Origin: Pseudomonadota bacterium
GTDB taxonomy: Bacteria > Pseudomonadota > Alphaproteobacteria > Rhizobiales > Aestuariivirgaceae
Assembly (NCBI GenBank): GCA_963205315.1
Contig: CAUJIO010000029.1
Coordinates: 1 to 64,000 of the forward strand
Direction: 5' to 3'
Length of the DNA stretch: 64,000 bases
Positions 16,191 through 26,068 of the stretch are shown one piece after another. Below the pieces are notes generated by a model. The model saw only the letters and a program-made list of their open reading frames with translations. It did no database searches and was not told the origin of the DNA. Numbering within the stretch: the stretch's first letter is position 1; the number at the start of each line of letters is the position of its first letter. A program made the position numbers and the translations under genes.

Positions 16191-17063
16191 ATGACAAGCG
16201 ACTCTGCCGAAATTTCCCGCCGTGCGTTACTAGGGGCCGGCGCACTCGCCGGGGCGGCGGCCTTCTCCGTTCTTCTTGGCGAGGACTCGCCCGCCGAGGC
16301 CGCCCTCGGCGCCGAGCTTCCAGGGCTTACTTACATCGGACTTGATGCGTATGCTTTCTGGCCCACGAATGCGCAGGACCGCGTCTACCAGGATGTCACC
16401 GGATCGCAGCCACTCAACACGCCCAATTGGATCAGGGCACCCTTGCCGCTCCCGGCCGGTTCCGTGATCAGGCAGATATCGGTGTCCTACATTGGACAAC
16501 CGATCATGGAGATCAATGAACGCCTGATGTTCAGCGGGACCGCCGCCACCGCGCCAACACAGGTTTTCCAGAAGGCATTCACAACATCGATGGGCGGGGC
16601 ATTTGCCTCGACGGAGAATCTGGCGGTGCCCGTGGTGATCAAGTCTGGCCACACCTACACGGTCGGCGCCTTCTGCTCTGCGGGCGTGTCGATTCTCGGC
16701 GTTCAGATCGGATATCGGCCACCGGTTGCGGGATTTGCCGCCAGCACGCGCGCCAATCCGCGGATCTTCAATTCGGAGACGCAGGGTGGCCCGCTTCTGG
16801 TCGGTACATCGCGGAAAGTATCGACAGGCGGTGGCGGCAGTCTGAGCGCGATCGTCAATGTGACCACCCGCAAGTCCAATGGGCCCGGCTACATTGCCTG
16901 CTTCGCGGCACAGCAAAGCAATCTTCCGTCTGTGTCGTTCACCAAAGACCACAATTGCGAAAATCTCGTCATCGTTCCGCTCACAGAGTCCGGAGCATTC
17001 AATCTACTGGCGTTTGGAAACGCCACTCATGCGACGGTCGATCTTGTTGGCTTCCTGCGATAG
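16191..17063 (+). CDS. Secreted protein with Tat signal, unknown function
   Basis: The 290-aa protein starts with a twin-arginine-like signal (SRRALLGAGALAGAAAF, residues 9-25) and a likely cleavage site near residue 38 (PAEAALG). The mature part is rich in Gly, Ser, Thr and Val with short beta-type repeats (GSVIRQISVSYIGQ; VVIKSGHTYTVGAF; GSLSAIVNVTT). It ends NATHATVDLVGFLR, similar in feel to beta-sandwich carbohydrate-binding or surface proteins. I cannot assign a family. GGAGGGA precedes the ATG at 16191. It is followed on the same strand by the two RTX proteins, which suggests a shared surface or extracellular role. Confidence 0.6.
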   Translation: MTSDSAEISRRALLGAGALAGAAAFSVLLGEDSPAEAALGAELPGLTYIGLDAYAFWPTNAQDRVYQDVTGSQPLNTPNWIRAPLPLPAGSVIRQISVSYIGQPIMEINERLMFSGTAATAPTQVFQKAFTTSMGGAFASTENLAVPVVIKSGHTYTVGAFCSAGVSILGVQIGYRPPVAGFAASTRANPRIFNSETQGGPLLVGTSRKVSTGGGGSLSAIVNVTTRKSNGPGYIACFAAQQSNLPSVSFTKDHNCENLVIVPLTESGAFNLLAFGNATHATVDLVGFLR

Positions 17064-17292
17064 CCAGAGGTGCCTGAACAGACATTGCGACGGGGACTGA
17101 AAGCCCTGAACGCGGCATCGACGACTCCCGAAACAGGAACCCGGCCAATCGCCTTCGCTACGCTGCGCGCCGTCTGCTATTCCCTCCTGACAGCAAAAAT
17201 ATAGTTTCCTTTTTCTGCTTACTTGTCAGCTGCTTGTCAGCCAGACCGTGGTGGTTTCGCGCCCGTTGAACACACCAATGGGGGCCACCTGA

Positions 17293-18225
17293 ATGACCAT
17301 CGACGCGAAAGCCTTTACCTTCACCTTCGGCACGGACGGCAACGATATCATCGACGCCCAGTATCTCCTGGGCGACATGATCGACGGTGGTGCCGGCAAC
17401 GACACGATCACCGGCCTCAACGCGTCCGACCTGCTGATCGGCGGTCTCGGCAACGACACGCTGCTGGGCCTCGACGGCAATGATACGCTCGATGGCGGTG
17501 CCGGCCGCGACAACCTCGTGGGTGGCGCAGGCAACGACCTGCTGCGGCCCGACACCGGCGCCATCGGCAATGATGTCGTCGATGGCGGCGATGGCGTCGA
17601 TACGCTCGACTACTTCACCTCGGCGGTGGTGCGCGGCGTGCGCATCGATCTCGGAGTGACCGACGTTCAGGGCACGCGCGGCGCCGGGGCCGATCTCATT
17701 CTCAATGTCGAGAACGTTACCGGCTCCACCTTCGACGACAGGCTCACCGGCTCGGCCGCCGACAACATGCTCATCGGCGGACTCGGCAATGATGAACTCG
17801 ATGGAGCGGGCGGCAACGACAATCTCATTGCTGGCACCGGCGATGACCGCGTCGACGGTGGCGCGGGAAGCGACGATATCAGCGGCGGGCTCGGCGCCGA
17901 CCAGCTCACCGGTGGTGCCGGATTTGACGCCTTCCTCTACCGGTCGGTGGGTGAATCCAGTGTCACGCAGGGCATCGACCGCATCACCGACTACAATGGT
18001 GCCGAGGACATCATCATCGTGCTGCCGCTGTCGTTTGTGGTGAATGTCGATGCGACGCGTTTCATCGGCAGTGCCGACTTCACGTCATCAGGCGTCTCGG
18101 AGATTCGCGTCACCGATCATAACGGCGTGCAACTGGTCGAAATCGACAAGAACGGCAATGGCGGCATCGACATGACCTTCGAGGTCGTCGGTACGACGCT
18201 AACCTTCGACGATTTCTTTTTCTGA
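17293..18225 (+). CDS. RTX calcium-binding repeat protein 1
   Basis: This 310-aa protein is built from haemolysin-type nonapeptide repeats (GGxGxDxLx). Examples are DGGAGNDTITGLN, GGLGNDTLLGLDGNDTL and DGGAGRDNLVGGAGNDLL (residues 30-85), with a second block near 160-210. Between them is a 70-residue beta region with ADLILNVENVTGSTF. The C-terminal 80 residues lack repeats and end in hydrophobic residues (LTFDDFFF), typical of a type I secretion signal. There is no N-terminal signal peptide. Such proteins fold on binding calcium outside the cell. No catalytic domain is visible. No type I exporter is encoded in this window. Confidence 0.85.
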   Translation: MTIDAKAFTFTFGTDGNDIIDAQYLLGDMIDGGAGNDTITGLNASDLLIGGLGNDTLLGLDGNDTLDGGAGRDNLVGGAGNDLLRPDTGAIGNDVVDGGDGVDTLDYFTSAVVRGVRIDLGVTDVQGTRGAGADLILNVENVTGSTFDDRLTGSAADNMLIGGLGNDELDGAGGNDNLIAGTGDDRVDGGAGSDDISGGLGADQLTGGAGFDAFLYRSVGESSVTQGIDRITDYNGAEDIIIVLPLSFVVNVDATRFIGSADFTSSGVSEIRVTDHNGVQLVEIDKNGNGGIDMTFEVVGTTLTFDDFFF

Positions 18226-18380
18226 TGAGCGGAGCAGCCAGGCGGGGCGGAACTCCGGTTCCGCTCCGTTTTGTTTCGCGCGGGGCCAGCGGGCAGGGAC
18301 GGTCAATATCAGCAACCTGTCAGGATACATATGTTCTACAGGTTGTAGGGAACGATGCACATCATGAAGGACCGGGGACC

Positions 18381-19727
18381 ATGCCTATCAATGAACACGC
18401 CACCGTTTTCACCTATGGGACGGCGGGCAACGACACCATTCTCGCAGAATATGCATTTGGCGATCTGATCGACGGACTTGCCGGTGACGACGTCATCACC
18501 GGACTGGACGGCGGCGACGTGCTGCTCGGCAACAGCGGCCGCGACACGCTCTACGGCATGGGCGGGAATGACACGCTCGACGGCGGTGCCGGGGCGGATC
18601 GTCTGTATGGCGGATGGGGAGATGACAGTCTTCACCCTGACAGCGGCGGCATCGCCAATGACTATGTGGATGGCGGTGACGGCATCGATACCATCGACTA
18701 CAGCACGGCACCGGTCACGACGCGCGGCGTAACCGTCAATCTCGGGTTGACCGCGGCACAGGATACCAAGGGCGCGGGCAAGGACACCATTCTCAATGTC
18801 GAGAATGCAGTCGGCACATTCCTGGCGGACACGATCACCGGCAATGCGTTCGCCAATGTGTTGAGCGGTTTCAACGGCAACGACACGCTGTCGGGCCTCG
18901 ATGGCCATGACCAGCTGTTTGGCGGCGCCGGCAATGACAAGCTGCTCGGCGGCCTGGGCAACGACATGATGATTTCGGACAATGATGGCATCGGTAATGA
19001 CGTGATCGATGGCGGCAGCGGCATCGATACGGTCGACTATATCCGCTCCGCCGTCACCTCGGGTGTCAGCGTCGATCTCAATCTTACGACGGCGCAGAAC
19101 ACCGGCGGGGCGGGCCTCGACACAATTCTCAATGTCGAACAGGTGATCGGCAGCCGCTTCAATGATGTCATCACCGGCAACGCTGCCGACAACTGGCTGC
19201 AGGGCAACCAGGGCAGCGACACGATCTCGGGCGGTGCGGGCAACGACATGCTCTTCGCCGGCGCCGGGGATTTCGGCACGGTCAACACGCTCGACGGAGG
19301 CCTGGGCGACGACAAGCTGTCCGGCGGCTCGGGTGCCGATACGCTCACCGGCGGCAGCGGCAATGACCGCCTCATGGGCGGGCAGGGAACGGACAGCCTG
19401 AGCGGCGGCGCCGGTGCAGACCTGTTCTATTTCGCCGGGTCCGACTCCAACCCGGCAGCTGCCGACACCATTCTCGATTACAACGGCGTGGAAGACGACA
19501 TCGTCGTGCAGTCCTTCATGCTGACGGGAACGGCCACGTTCATCGGCAGCGATGCTTTCACGGCTTCGGGGCACACCGAATACCGCGTCACCGAGGCAGC
19601 CGGCGTCCAGCGGCTGGAAATTGACTTCGCCGGGGATGGGTTCAACAATGGCGACACGGTGATTCAGGTAATCGGCACCGCCATCTCGGCGGCTGACATC
19701 ACCTTCGTCACCAGCTTCCTGTTCTGA
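18381..19727 (+). CDS. RTX calcium-binding repeat protein 2
   Basis: The 448-aa protein is a longer paralogue of the preceding RTX protein. It shares the opening FTYGTAGNDTI...FGDLIDGLAGDDVITGLD and the module VNLGLT.AQ.TKGAGKDTILNVENAVGT, which here occurs twice (about residues 110-160 and 225-275), interleaved with GGxGND repeats. The C-terminus ends in a non-repeat region rich in Thr/Ala with hydrophobic last residues (ITFVTSFLF), as for type I secretion substrates. The frame is open from 18225, but the ATG at 18381 aligns with the start of RTX protein 1. It probably arose by tandem duplication with internal module gain. Confidence 0.85.
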   Translation: MPINEHATVFTYGTAGNDTILAEYAFGDLIDGLAGDDVITGLDGGDVLLGNSGRDTLYGMGGNDTLDGGAGADRLYGGWGDDSLHPDSGGIANDYVDGGDGIDTIDYSTAPVTTRGVTVNLGLTAAQDTKGAGKDTILNVENAVGTFLADTITGNAFANVLSGFNGNDTLSGLDGHDQLFGGAGNDKLLGGLGNDMMISDNDGIGNDVIDGGSGIDTVDYIRSAVTSGVSVDLNLTTAQNTGGAGLDTILNVEQVIGSRFNDVITGNAADNWLQGNQGSDTISGGAGNDMLFAGAGDFGTVNTLDGGLGDDKLSGGSGADTLTGGSGNDRLMGGQGTDSLSGGAGADLFYFAGSDSNPAAADTILDYNGVEDDIVVQSFMLTGTATFIGSDAFTASGHTEYRVTEAAGVQRLEIDFAGDGFNNGDTVIQVIGTAISAADITFVTSFLF

Positions 19728-19735
19728 GGCGGCGG

Positions 19736-19764
19736 ACCCGGATGCGGAGGCCACGCATCCGGGT
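19736..19764 (+). terminator. Perfect 11-bp hairpin after RTX gene
   Basis: ACCCGGATGCG and CGCATCCGGGT form a perfect 11-base-pair stem with a 7-base loop, starting nine bases after the RTX protein 2 stop. A U-rich run does not follow immediately (TACCTCCTCTT), so termination efficiency is uncertain. Confidence 0.6.
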
Positions 19765-19858
19765 TACCTCCTCTTGCCGCGTGGCGGGACAAAGGGCGGG
19801 CTTGCAGGTTCAAGCCCCGGCGTGATAGGCGGCGCAGGAAACAGCAGGATACCCCGCC

Positions 19859-21079
<1,221 letters not shown>

Positions 21080-21203
21080 GGCGATTACGTCAAAAATAGT
21101 GTTAAATTGCATATACTTACTGCAGTTCTGCAAGGCAGTTGACAAGTTTGCTACCATCTGGCGAAGGTGATTGCGATTGACAACTTCGGCGCAGAACGGT
21201 GCC

Positions 21204-21213
21204 GGGGGGGGGG
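21204..21213. repeat. Homopolymeric tract of ten G
   Basis: An uninterrupted run of ten G lies 77 bases upstream of the rfbA start, inside the 211-base gap that must hold the promoter of the rhamnose operon. The rest of this gap shows two TTGACA hexamers (21139 and 21177) but no convincing -10 partner. Such G tracts are prone to slipped-strand length change. Confidence 0.7.
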
Positions 21214-21290
21214 CATCGGGTGTACGGCGTTGTATCAGTTGCCGTGAACGCTGCCATTGATCGGAACGCCAACTCGCTTGCAGGTTTTTA

Positions 21291-22178
21291 ATGCGTGGAA
21301 TCATCTTGGCCGGGGGAAGCGGCACGCGCCTCTATCCCCTGACTCTCGCGATCTCGAAACAGCTTTTGCCGGTTTACGACAAGCCGATGATCTACTATCC
21401 GCTGTCGGTGCTGATGCTGGCGGGGTTGAAGGACATCCTGATCATCTCGACGCCGCATGACCTGCCGCATTTCCGCAACATGCTCGGAGACGGCTCGGTG
21501 TTCGGCATCAATCTTCAGTATGCGGAGCAACCGCATCCGGGAGGGCTGGCGCAGGCCTTTCTCATCGGCGAGCAGTTCCTGCAAGGCGGGCCGGGTGCGC
21601 TGGTGCTGGGCGACAACATCTTCCACGGCGACCAGCTGCAGCAGAAATGCGAGACGGCGGTCGCCCGCAAGAAGGGCGCCACGGTCTTCGCCTATCATGT
21701 GTCGGACCCCGAGCGTTACGGCGTGGTCGCCTTCGACAAGGAAGGTACGGCCACCTCGATCGAGGAGAAGCCGAAGGAACCCAAGTCCAACTGGGCCGTG
21801 ACCGGCCTGTATTTCTACGATTCGGACGTCGTCGAGATCTCGAAGTCGATCAAGCCGTCGGTGCGTGGCGAGCTTGAGATCACCGACGTCAACCGCGTCT
21901 ATCTCGAGCGCGGCGACTTGAGCGTCGAGCGCATGGGGCGCGGCTATGCCTGGCTCGACACCGGAACGCATGACAGCCTGCACGACGCGGGCTCCTATAT
22001 CCGCACCATCGAGACACGCACCGGCGTCAAGGTCTGCTGCCCGGAAGAGATCGCCTTCAATTGCGGCTACATCAACGAAGAGGCGATGCTGAAGCGCGCC
22101 GCCTCGCTCGGCAAGACCGAATACGCCTCCTATCTCCGCCGCATCGTGGCGGAACACGGCAACGAACCGAGGAAGTAG
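21291..22178 (+). CDS. rfbA: Glucose-1-phosphate thymidylyltransferase
   Basis: The 295-aa enzyme makes dTDP-glucose from dTTP and glucose-1-phosphate, the first step to dTDP-L-rhamnose. The nucleotide-binding signature [11 protein letters not shown] is at residues 8-18. [10 protein letters not shown] follows, then the [11 protein letters not shown] segment, VLGDNIFHG and the C-terminal [14 protein letters not shown]. Length and motifs fit RmlA exactly. It is the first gene of the rfbACBD operon; rfbC starts four bases after its stop. Confidence 0.96.
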   Translation: MRGIILAGGSGTRLYPLTLAISKQLLPVYDKPMIYYPLSVLMLAGLKDILIISTPHDLPHFRNMLGDGSVFGINLQYAEQPHPGGLAQAFLIGEQFLQGGPGALVLGDNIFHGDQLQQKCETAVARKKGATVFAYHVSDPERYGVVAFDKEGTATSIEEKPKEPKSNWAVTGLYFYDSDVVEISKSIKPSVRGELEITDVNRVYLERGDLSVERMGRGYAWLDTGTHDSLHDAGSYIRTIETRTGVKVCCPEEIAFNCGYINEEAMLKRAASLGKTEYASYLRRIVAEHGNEPRK

Positions 22179-22182
22179 GCGC

Positions 22183-22743
22183 ATGCAAGTCAACGATTTG
22201 GGTCTCGGCGGTGTTCTCGAGATCATCCCGAAGAAGCATGGCGATGCGCGCGGCTTCTTTTCCGAAACCTACCAGCGCCAGCGCTTCGTCGAGGCCGGCG
22301 TTCCGCAGGACTGGATGCAGGACAACCAGTCCTATTCGGCGGAAAAGGGCGTATTGCGCGGCCTGCACTTCCAGATCGCCCCGGTGGCGCAGGACAAGTT
22401 GATCCGTGTACTGAGGGGTTCGATCTTCGACGTGGCGGTGGACATCCGCAACGGATCTGCCACCTATGGAAAGTGGGTGGCACGCACGCTGTCGGCTGCC
22501 GCCTTCAACCAGCTGCTGATCCCCAAGGGCTTTGCTCATGGCTTCCTGACGCTCGAACCGGATGTCGAGGTCCTTTACAAGGTGTCGGCCCCCTATTCGC
22601 CGCAGTGCGACCGGGGCATCGCCTGGAACGATCCCGCGATCGGCATCGCATGGCCGCTCGAGCCGGGGCAACAACCGGTTCTTTCGGGCAAGGACGCCAG
22701 CGCGCCGAAGCTCGCCGAGATCGCATCAACCATTCACTTCTAG
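22183..22743 (+). CDS. rfbC: dTDP-4-dehydrorhamnose 3,5-epimerase
   Basis: The 186-aa cupin epimerises dTDP-4-keto-6-deoxyglucose at C3 and C5. Conserved blocks are HGDARGFFSETYQ (residues 19-31), QDNQSYSAEKGVLRGLHFQ with the catalytic histidine, RVLRGSIFDVAVDIR, and IPKGFAHGFLTLEP. The family length is about 180-190. It is followed after 18 bases by rfbB. Confidence 0.95.
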   Translation: MQVNDLGLGGVLEIIPKKHGDARGFFSETYQRQRFVEAGVPQDWMQDNQSYSAEKGVLRGLHFQIAPVAQDKLIRVLRGSIFDVAVDIRNGSATYGKWVARTLSAAAFNQLLIPKGFAHGFLTLEPDVEVLYKVSAPYSPQCDRGIAWNDPAIGIAWPLEPGQQPVLSGKDASAPKLAEIASTIHF

Positions 22744-22761
22744 AAAACGGACACGCATCGC

Positions 22762-23820
22762 ATGAAGATCCTGGTTACGGGCGGCTGCGGTTTCATCGGT
22801 TCGGCGGTGTGCCGGCATTTGATCAACGATCTCGGCATCGGCGTCGTCAATGTCGACAAGATGACCTATGCGGCGAGCGAAGGTTCCACCGCCTCGATCG
22901 CCGCCAGCCCGAATTACACGTTCCACAAGCTCGACATCTGCGACCGCGACGCGATGCAGAGGGTGATGGAGTCCGAGGCCGTCGATGCAGTGATGCACCT
23001 CGCCGCGGAGAGCCACGTCGACCGCTCGATCGACGGGCCGGGTGAGTTCATCCAGACCAACATCATGGGAACCTTCGCGCTGCTGCAGGCGGCGCGCTCC
23101 TATCATGCCGCGTTGCCGGAGCCGAAGAAATCCGCCTTCCGCTTCCATCACATTTCAACCGACGAAGTCTTCGGCGACCTGCCGCTCGATGGCGGGCTGT
23201 TCACCGAAACGACGCCTTATGCTCCGTCCTCGCCCTATTCGGCGTCGAAGGCGGCGTCCGATCATCTGGTCATGGCCTGGCACCACACCTACGGCCTGCC
23301 GGTTTTACTCTCGAACTGCTCCAACAATTACGGCCCGTATCATTTCCCCGAGAAGCTCATTCCGCTGATGATCATCAACGGCATGGAGGGCAAGCCGCTG
23401 CCAGTCTATGGCACTGGCGAGAATGTGCGGGACTGGCTGCATGTCGAGGATCACGCCCGCGCCCTGGCGCTGGTGGCGACGAAGGGACGTATCGGCGAGT
23501 CCTATAACATCGGCGGGCGCAACGAGCGGTCCAATCTCAAGGTGGTCGAGACCATCGCAGATACGCTGGACGAACTGATGCCGCTCAACACCGGCTCGCG
23601 CCGCCAGCTCATCACCTATGTCGGCGACCGCCCGGGCCATGACCTGCGCTATGCCATCGATGCGACGAAAATCGAGTCCGAACTCGGCTGGAAGGCGAAG
23701 CATAACTTCGATACCGGCCTGCGCGAGACCATTGCCTGGTACATGAACAATGGCGACTGGTGGCAGCCGCTGCGCGCGGCGCGGTACTCCGGCCAGCGCC
23801 TTGGTGCCGGCAAGCCATGA
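22762..23820 (+). CDS. rfbB: dTDP-glucose 4,6-dehydratase
   Basis: The 352-aa extended SDR converts dTDP-glucose to dTDP-4-keto-6-deoxyglucose. Visible features are the NAD motif [10 protein letters not shown] at residues 7-16, [12 protein letters not shown] near 82, STDEVFGDL with the catalytic Thr-Asp-Glu, and [12 protein letters not shown] (YxxxK). [13 protein letters not shown] lies near the C-terminus. Third gene of the operon; its stop overlaps the rfbD start. Confidence 0.96.
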   Translation: MKILVTGGCGFIGSAVCRHLINDLGIGVVNVDKMTYAASEGSTASIAASPNYTFHKLDICDRDAMQRVMESEAVDAVMHLAAESHVDRSIDGPGEFIQTNIMGTFALLQAARSYHAALPEPKKSAFRFHHISTDEVFGDLPLDGGLFTETTPYAPSSPYSASKAASDHLVMAWHHTYGLPVLLSNCSNNYGPYHFPEKLIPLMIINGMEGKPLPVYGTGENVRDWLHVEDHARALALVATKGRIGESYNIGGRNERSNLKVVETIADTLDELMPLNTGSRRQLITYVGDRPGHDLRYAIDATKIESELGWKAKHNFDTGLRETIAWYMNNGDWWQPLRAARYSGQRLGAGKP

Positions 23821-24692
23821 TGCGGCTGCTGGTCACCGGCCGCAACGGCCAGGTCGCGACGTCGCTTGCCGAGCGCGCCGCAACTCACCCGGGAATCGAA
23901 GTGCTGGCACTTGGGCGTCCGGAGCTCGATCTCGAAAGCCCGGCGACGGTCGAGGCCGCCATCGCGGCCGCACGGCCGGATCTCGTCGTCAATGCCGCGG
24001 CCTATACCGCAGTTGACAAGGCTGAGTCAGACTCCGGGCGGGCCTTTGCCGCCAATCGCGACGGTGCTGCCGCAGCAGCGCGGGCGGCCGCGCGACTGGG
24101 CGTCCCCGTCATCCACCTGTCGACCGACTATGTCTATCCCGGCGACAAGCCCTCGCCCTATGTCGAGAGCGATGCGACAGGCCCGTCGAGTGTCTATGGG
24201 CAGTCCAAGCTCGAGGGCGAACAGGCGGTGATGGCGGCGCATCCGCAAGCCCTGATCTTCCGGACCTCGTGGGTCTACAGCCCGTTCGGGGCCAATTTCG
24301 TCAAGACCATGCTGCGCATCGGAAAGGATCGCGACGTGGTCAAGGTGGTGGCCGACCAGCAGGGCAATCCCACCAGCGCCATTGACATTGCTGATGCGAT
24401 CCTGAGGCTGGCACCGGGACTTGGCAGCACGCCGGCGGGCGGAATCTTCCATCTCTGCGGCAGCGGCAGCACCACCTGGTGCGGGCTGGCACAGGCGATT
24501 TTTGCCGAGAGCGGCAAGCTGGGCGGCCCGGCGCCGCGGGTCGAGGCCATCACCACGGCGGAGTATCCGACGCCGGCCCGGCGGCCAGCCAATTCGCGCA
24601 TGGACACCGCGGCCTTCACCGCCCGTTTCGGCTTTGCCTTGCGGCCCTGGCCCGACGCTGTGGCCGAGACCGTGGCCCGGCTTCTGGCCTGA
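23817..24692 (+). CDS. rfbD: dTDP-4-dehydrorhamnose reductase
   Basis: The 291-aa SDR reduces dTDP-4-keto-L-rhamnose to dTDP-L-rhamnose with NAD(P)H. The N-terminal motif [11 protein letters not shown] is the family form of the Rossmann loop. [23 protein letters not shown] and YGQSKLEGE (YxxxK) are diagnostic. The ATG at 23817 overlaps the rfbB stop (ATGA), giving coupled translation. It completes the four-gene pathway. Confidence 0.95.
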   Translation: MMRLLVTGRNGQVATSLAERAATHPGIEVLALGRPELDLESPATVEAAIAAARPDLVVNAAAYTAVDKAESDSGRAFAANRDGAAAAARAAARLGVPVIHLSTDYVYPGDKPSPYVESDATGPSSVYGQSKLEGEQAVMAAHPQALIFRTSWVYSPFGANFVKTMLRIGKDRDVVKVVADQQGNPTSAIDIADAILRLAPGLGSTPAGGIFHLCGSGSTTWCGLAQAIFAESGKLGGPAPRVEAITTAEYPTPARRPANSRMDTAAFTARFGFALRPWPDAVAETVARLLA

Positions 24693-24891
24693 GACGCGAA
24701 GCTCATGGCCTATCGGGCAAAACAGCGGACTTGCGCGGTGTGGGGTTTGAGAGCAGAATCCCTCATTGCGGGAGCGGGCATTTTCCTGGAGTGGGTATAG
24801 TCGCGTGGCGTTACTTCCCGAAATCGTGCGGCGGGTGGTTCGGGGCAGATTGGGTCTTGGCAATGCGCAGCCTGCGCAAAAGCACAAGCAT

Positions 24892-25857
24892 ATGCCATCG
24901 ATATCCCTCTATTTCACCGATCCCCTGTCGGATCTGATCGGCAGCCCTGTCGATCATCCCGGCCGGCCGATCCAGCGGCTGTCACGCACGGTCTTCGCCT
25001 ATGGCAACACCGCCGTCGTGGTGCGCTATGCCCAGAAGCGCGACTTGCAGGTGTTGCGGTCGCATCCCTTCACCAAGATCTACCTGCTGATCGACGACGA
25101 TCTGGAATCGCTCGATGAAGCCGATGGCCTGCCGTCGGACTACCGCCGCAAGCTCATCGGCTATCGCGAGGGCCCCTACCGCCGGCTAATGGAAATGGTG
25201 ACCGATGTCGTCGCGCCATCGGAGAACATCCTCAGGGGCTATCATCGCAAGCGGGCGATCCAGCTTGATCCGGCGCAGTGCCACCAGGCGGGTGCGCTCG
25301 GCCATCACGAACCCGGCCGCCCCTTCGATGTGGTGTTCGCGGCCACCCGGTCGCATCTCCAGGATCTGAACCACATCGCCCCGGCCCTCGCCGAGGTGCT
25401 GACGGCAAGGCCCGATGTCCGCCTTACCACCTTTCTGAACGGCCACACGCCACGCTGCCTGCGCAACCTTCCCAATGCCATCCATCTGCCGATGATGGAG
25501 TGGAACAGCTATCGGGCCTTCGTGGCCGAGAACCGCTTTCACGCGGCCATAGCGCCGGCCCTCGACACGCCGTTCAACCGGGCGCGCTCGATCAGCAAGC
25601 TGCATGATCACGCCGCCTATGGCGCCGCCGGGATCTACACCAGCCAGCAGCCGTTCGACCGGATCGTCATCCACAACAAGTCGGGCCTGCTGCTGTCGAA
25701 CGAGCCGTCGGAATGGCGCGACGCGCTGCTGGAGCTCGCCAGCAAGCGGGAGCGGGCCCATCGGCTGGCCGCCGGCGGGCAAGTCCTGTCGCAAACCCTG
25801 GGCGATATGCGCCGGGTGCGGAATTTCTGGATCAGGGAGCTGGGTCTGCCGGATTGA
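24892..25857 (+). CDS. Putative glycosyltransferase of the polysaccharide cluster
   Basis: The 321-aa soluble protein has the two-domain feel of a GT-B glycosyltransferase. An N-terminal half contains TKIYLLIDDDLESLDEADGL and VTDVVAPSENILRGYH, a central strand reads FDVVFAATRSHLQDLNHIAPALAEVL, and a C-terminal half contains FHAAIAPALDTPFNRARSISKLHDHAAYGAAGIYTS, similar to the donor-binding end of family 4-like enzymes. I do not see a complete EX7E motif, so the family is uncertain. Position between the dTDP-rhamnose genes and an export lipoprotein suggests transfer of rhamnose or another sugar to an exopolysaccharide. Start ATG at 24892 chosen; the preceding 199 bases hold no other gene. Confidence 0.55.
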   Translation: MPSISLYFTDPLSDLIGSPVDHPGRPIQRLSRTVFAYGNTAVVVRYAQKRDLQVLRSHPFTKIYLLIDDDLESLDEADGLPSDYRRKLIGYREGPYRRLMEMVTDVVAPSENILRGYHRKRAIQLDPAQCHQAGALGHHEPGRPFDVVFAATRSHLQDLNHIAPALAEVLTARPDVRLTTFLNGHTPRCLRNLPNAIHLPMMEWNSYRAFVAENRFHAAIAPALDTPFNRARSISKLHDHAAYGAAGIYTSQQPFDRIVIHNKSGLLLSNEPSEWRDALLELASKRERAHRLAAGGQVLSQTLGDMRRVRNFWIRELGLPD

Positions 25858-26068
25858 CTGGCGGTATCCAGGCACCGCAGTGGCGCGGAAGCCACGGATG
25901 CGACACAAATTTGCGCGACATGGGGTTTCAGCCTGTGTACAGCGTCAGGCGTGACTGGCACCTTGATCGCGGCAGTGATAGCTTGCCCGGCCACAGATAA
26001 CCGGATTTAATGCTGGAGCCCGGCAGGTGGGATGGCAGGGCGCGGTTAAGAGCGTAAGAGGGGCCTTC

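Noticed and set aside
17330..19420. Short regular repeats that might be mistaken for a CRISPR array
   Set aside because: The repeats are in frame, 27 bases long per GGxGxDxLx x unit, vary in sequence and have no unique spacers; they encode RTX repeats.
18336..19754. Minus-strand open frame of 472 codons
   Set aside because: Mirror of the RTX repeats of the plus-strand gene; the repetitive protein is explained by the repeat DNA.
21139..21182. Two TTGACA hexamers as -35 boxes of a rfbA promoter
   Set aside because: No acceptable -10 hexamer is found 16-18 bases downstream of either, so I did not list a promoter.
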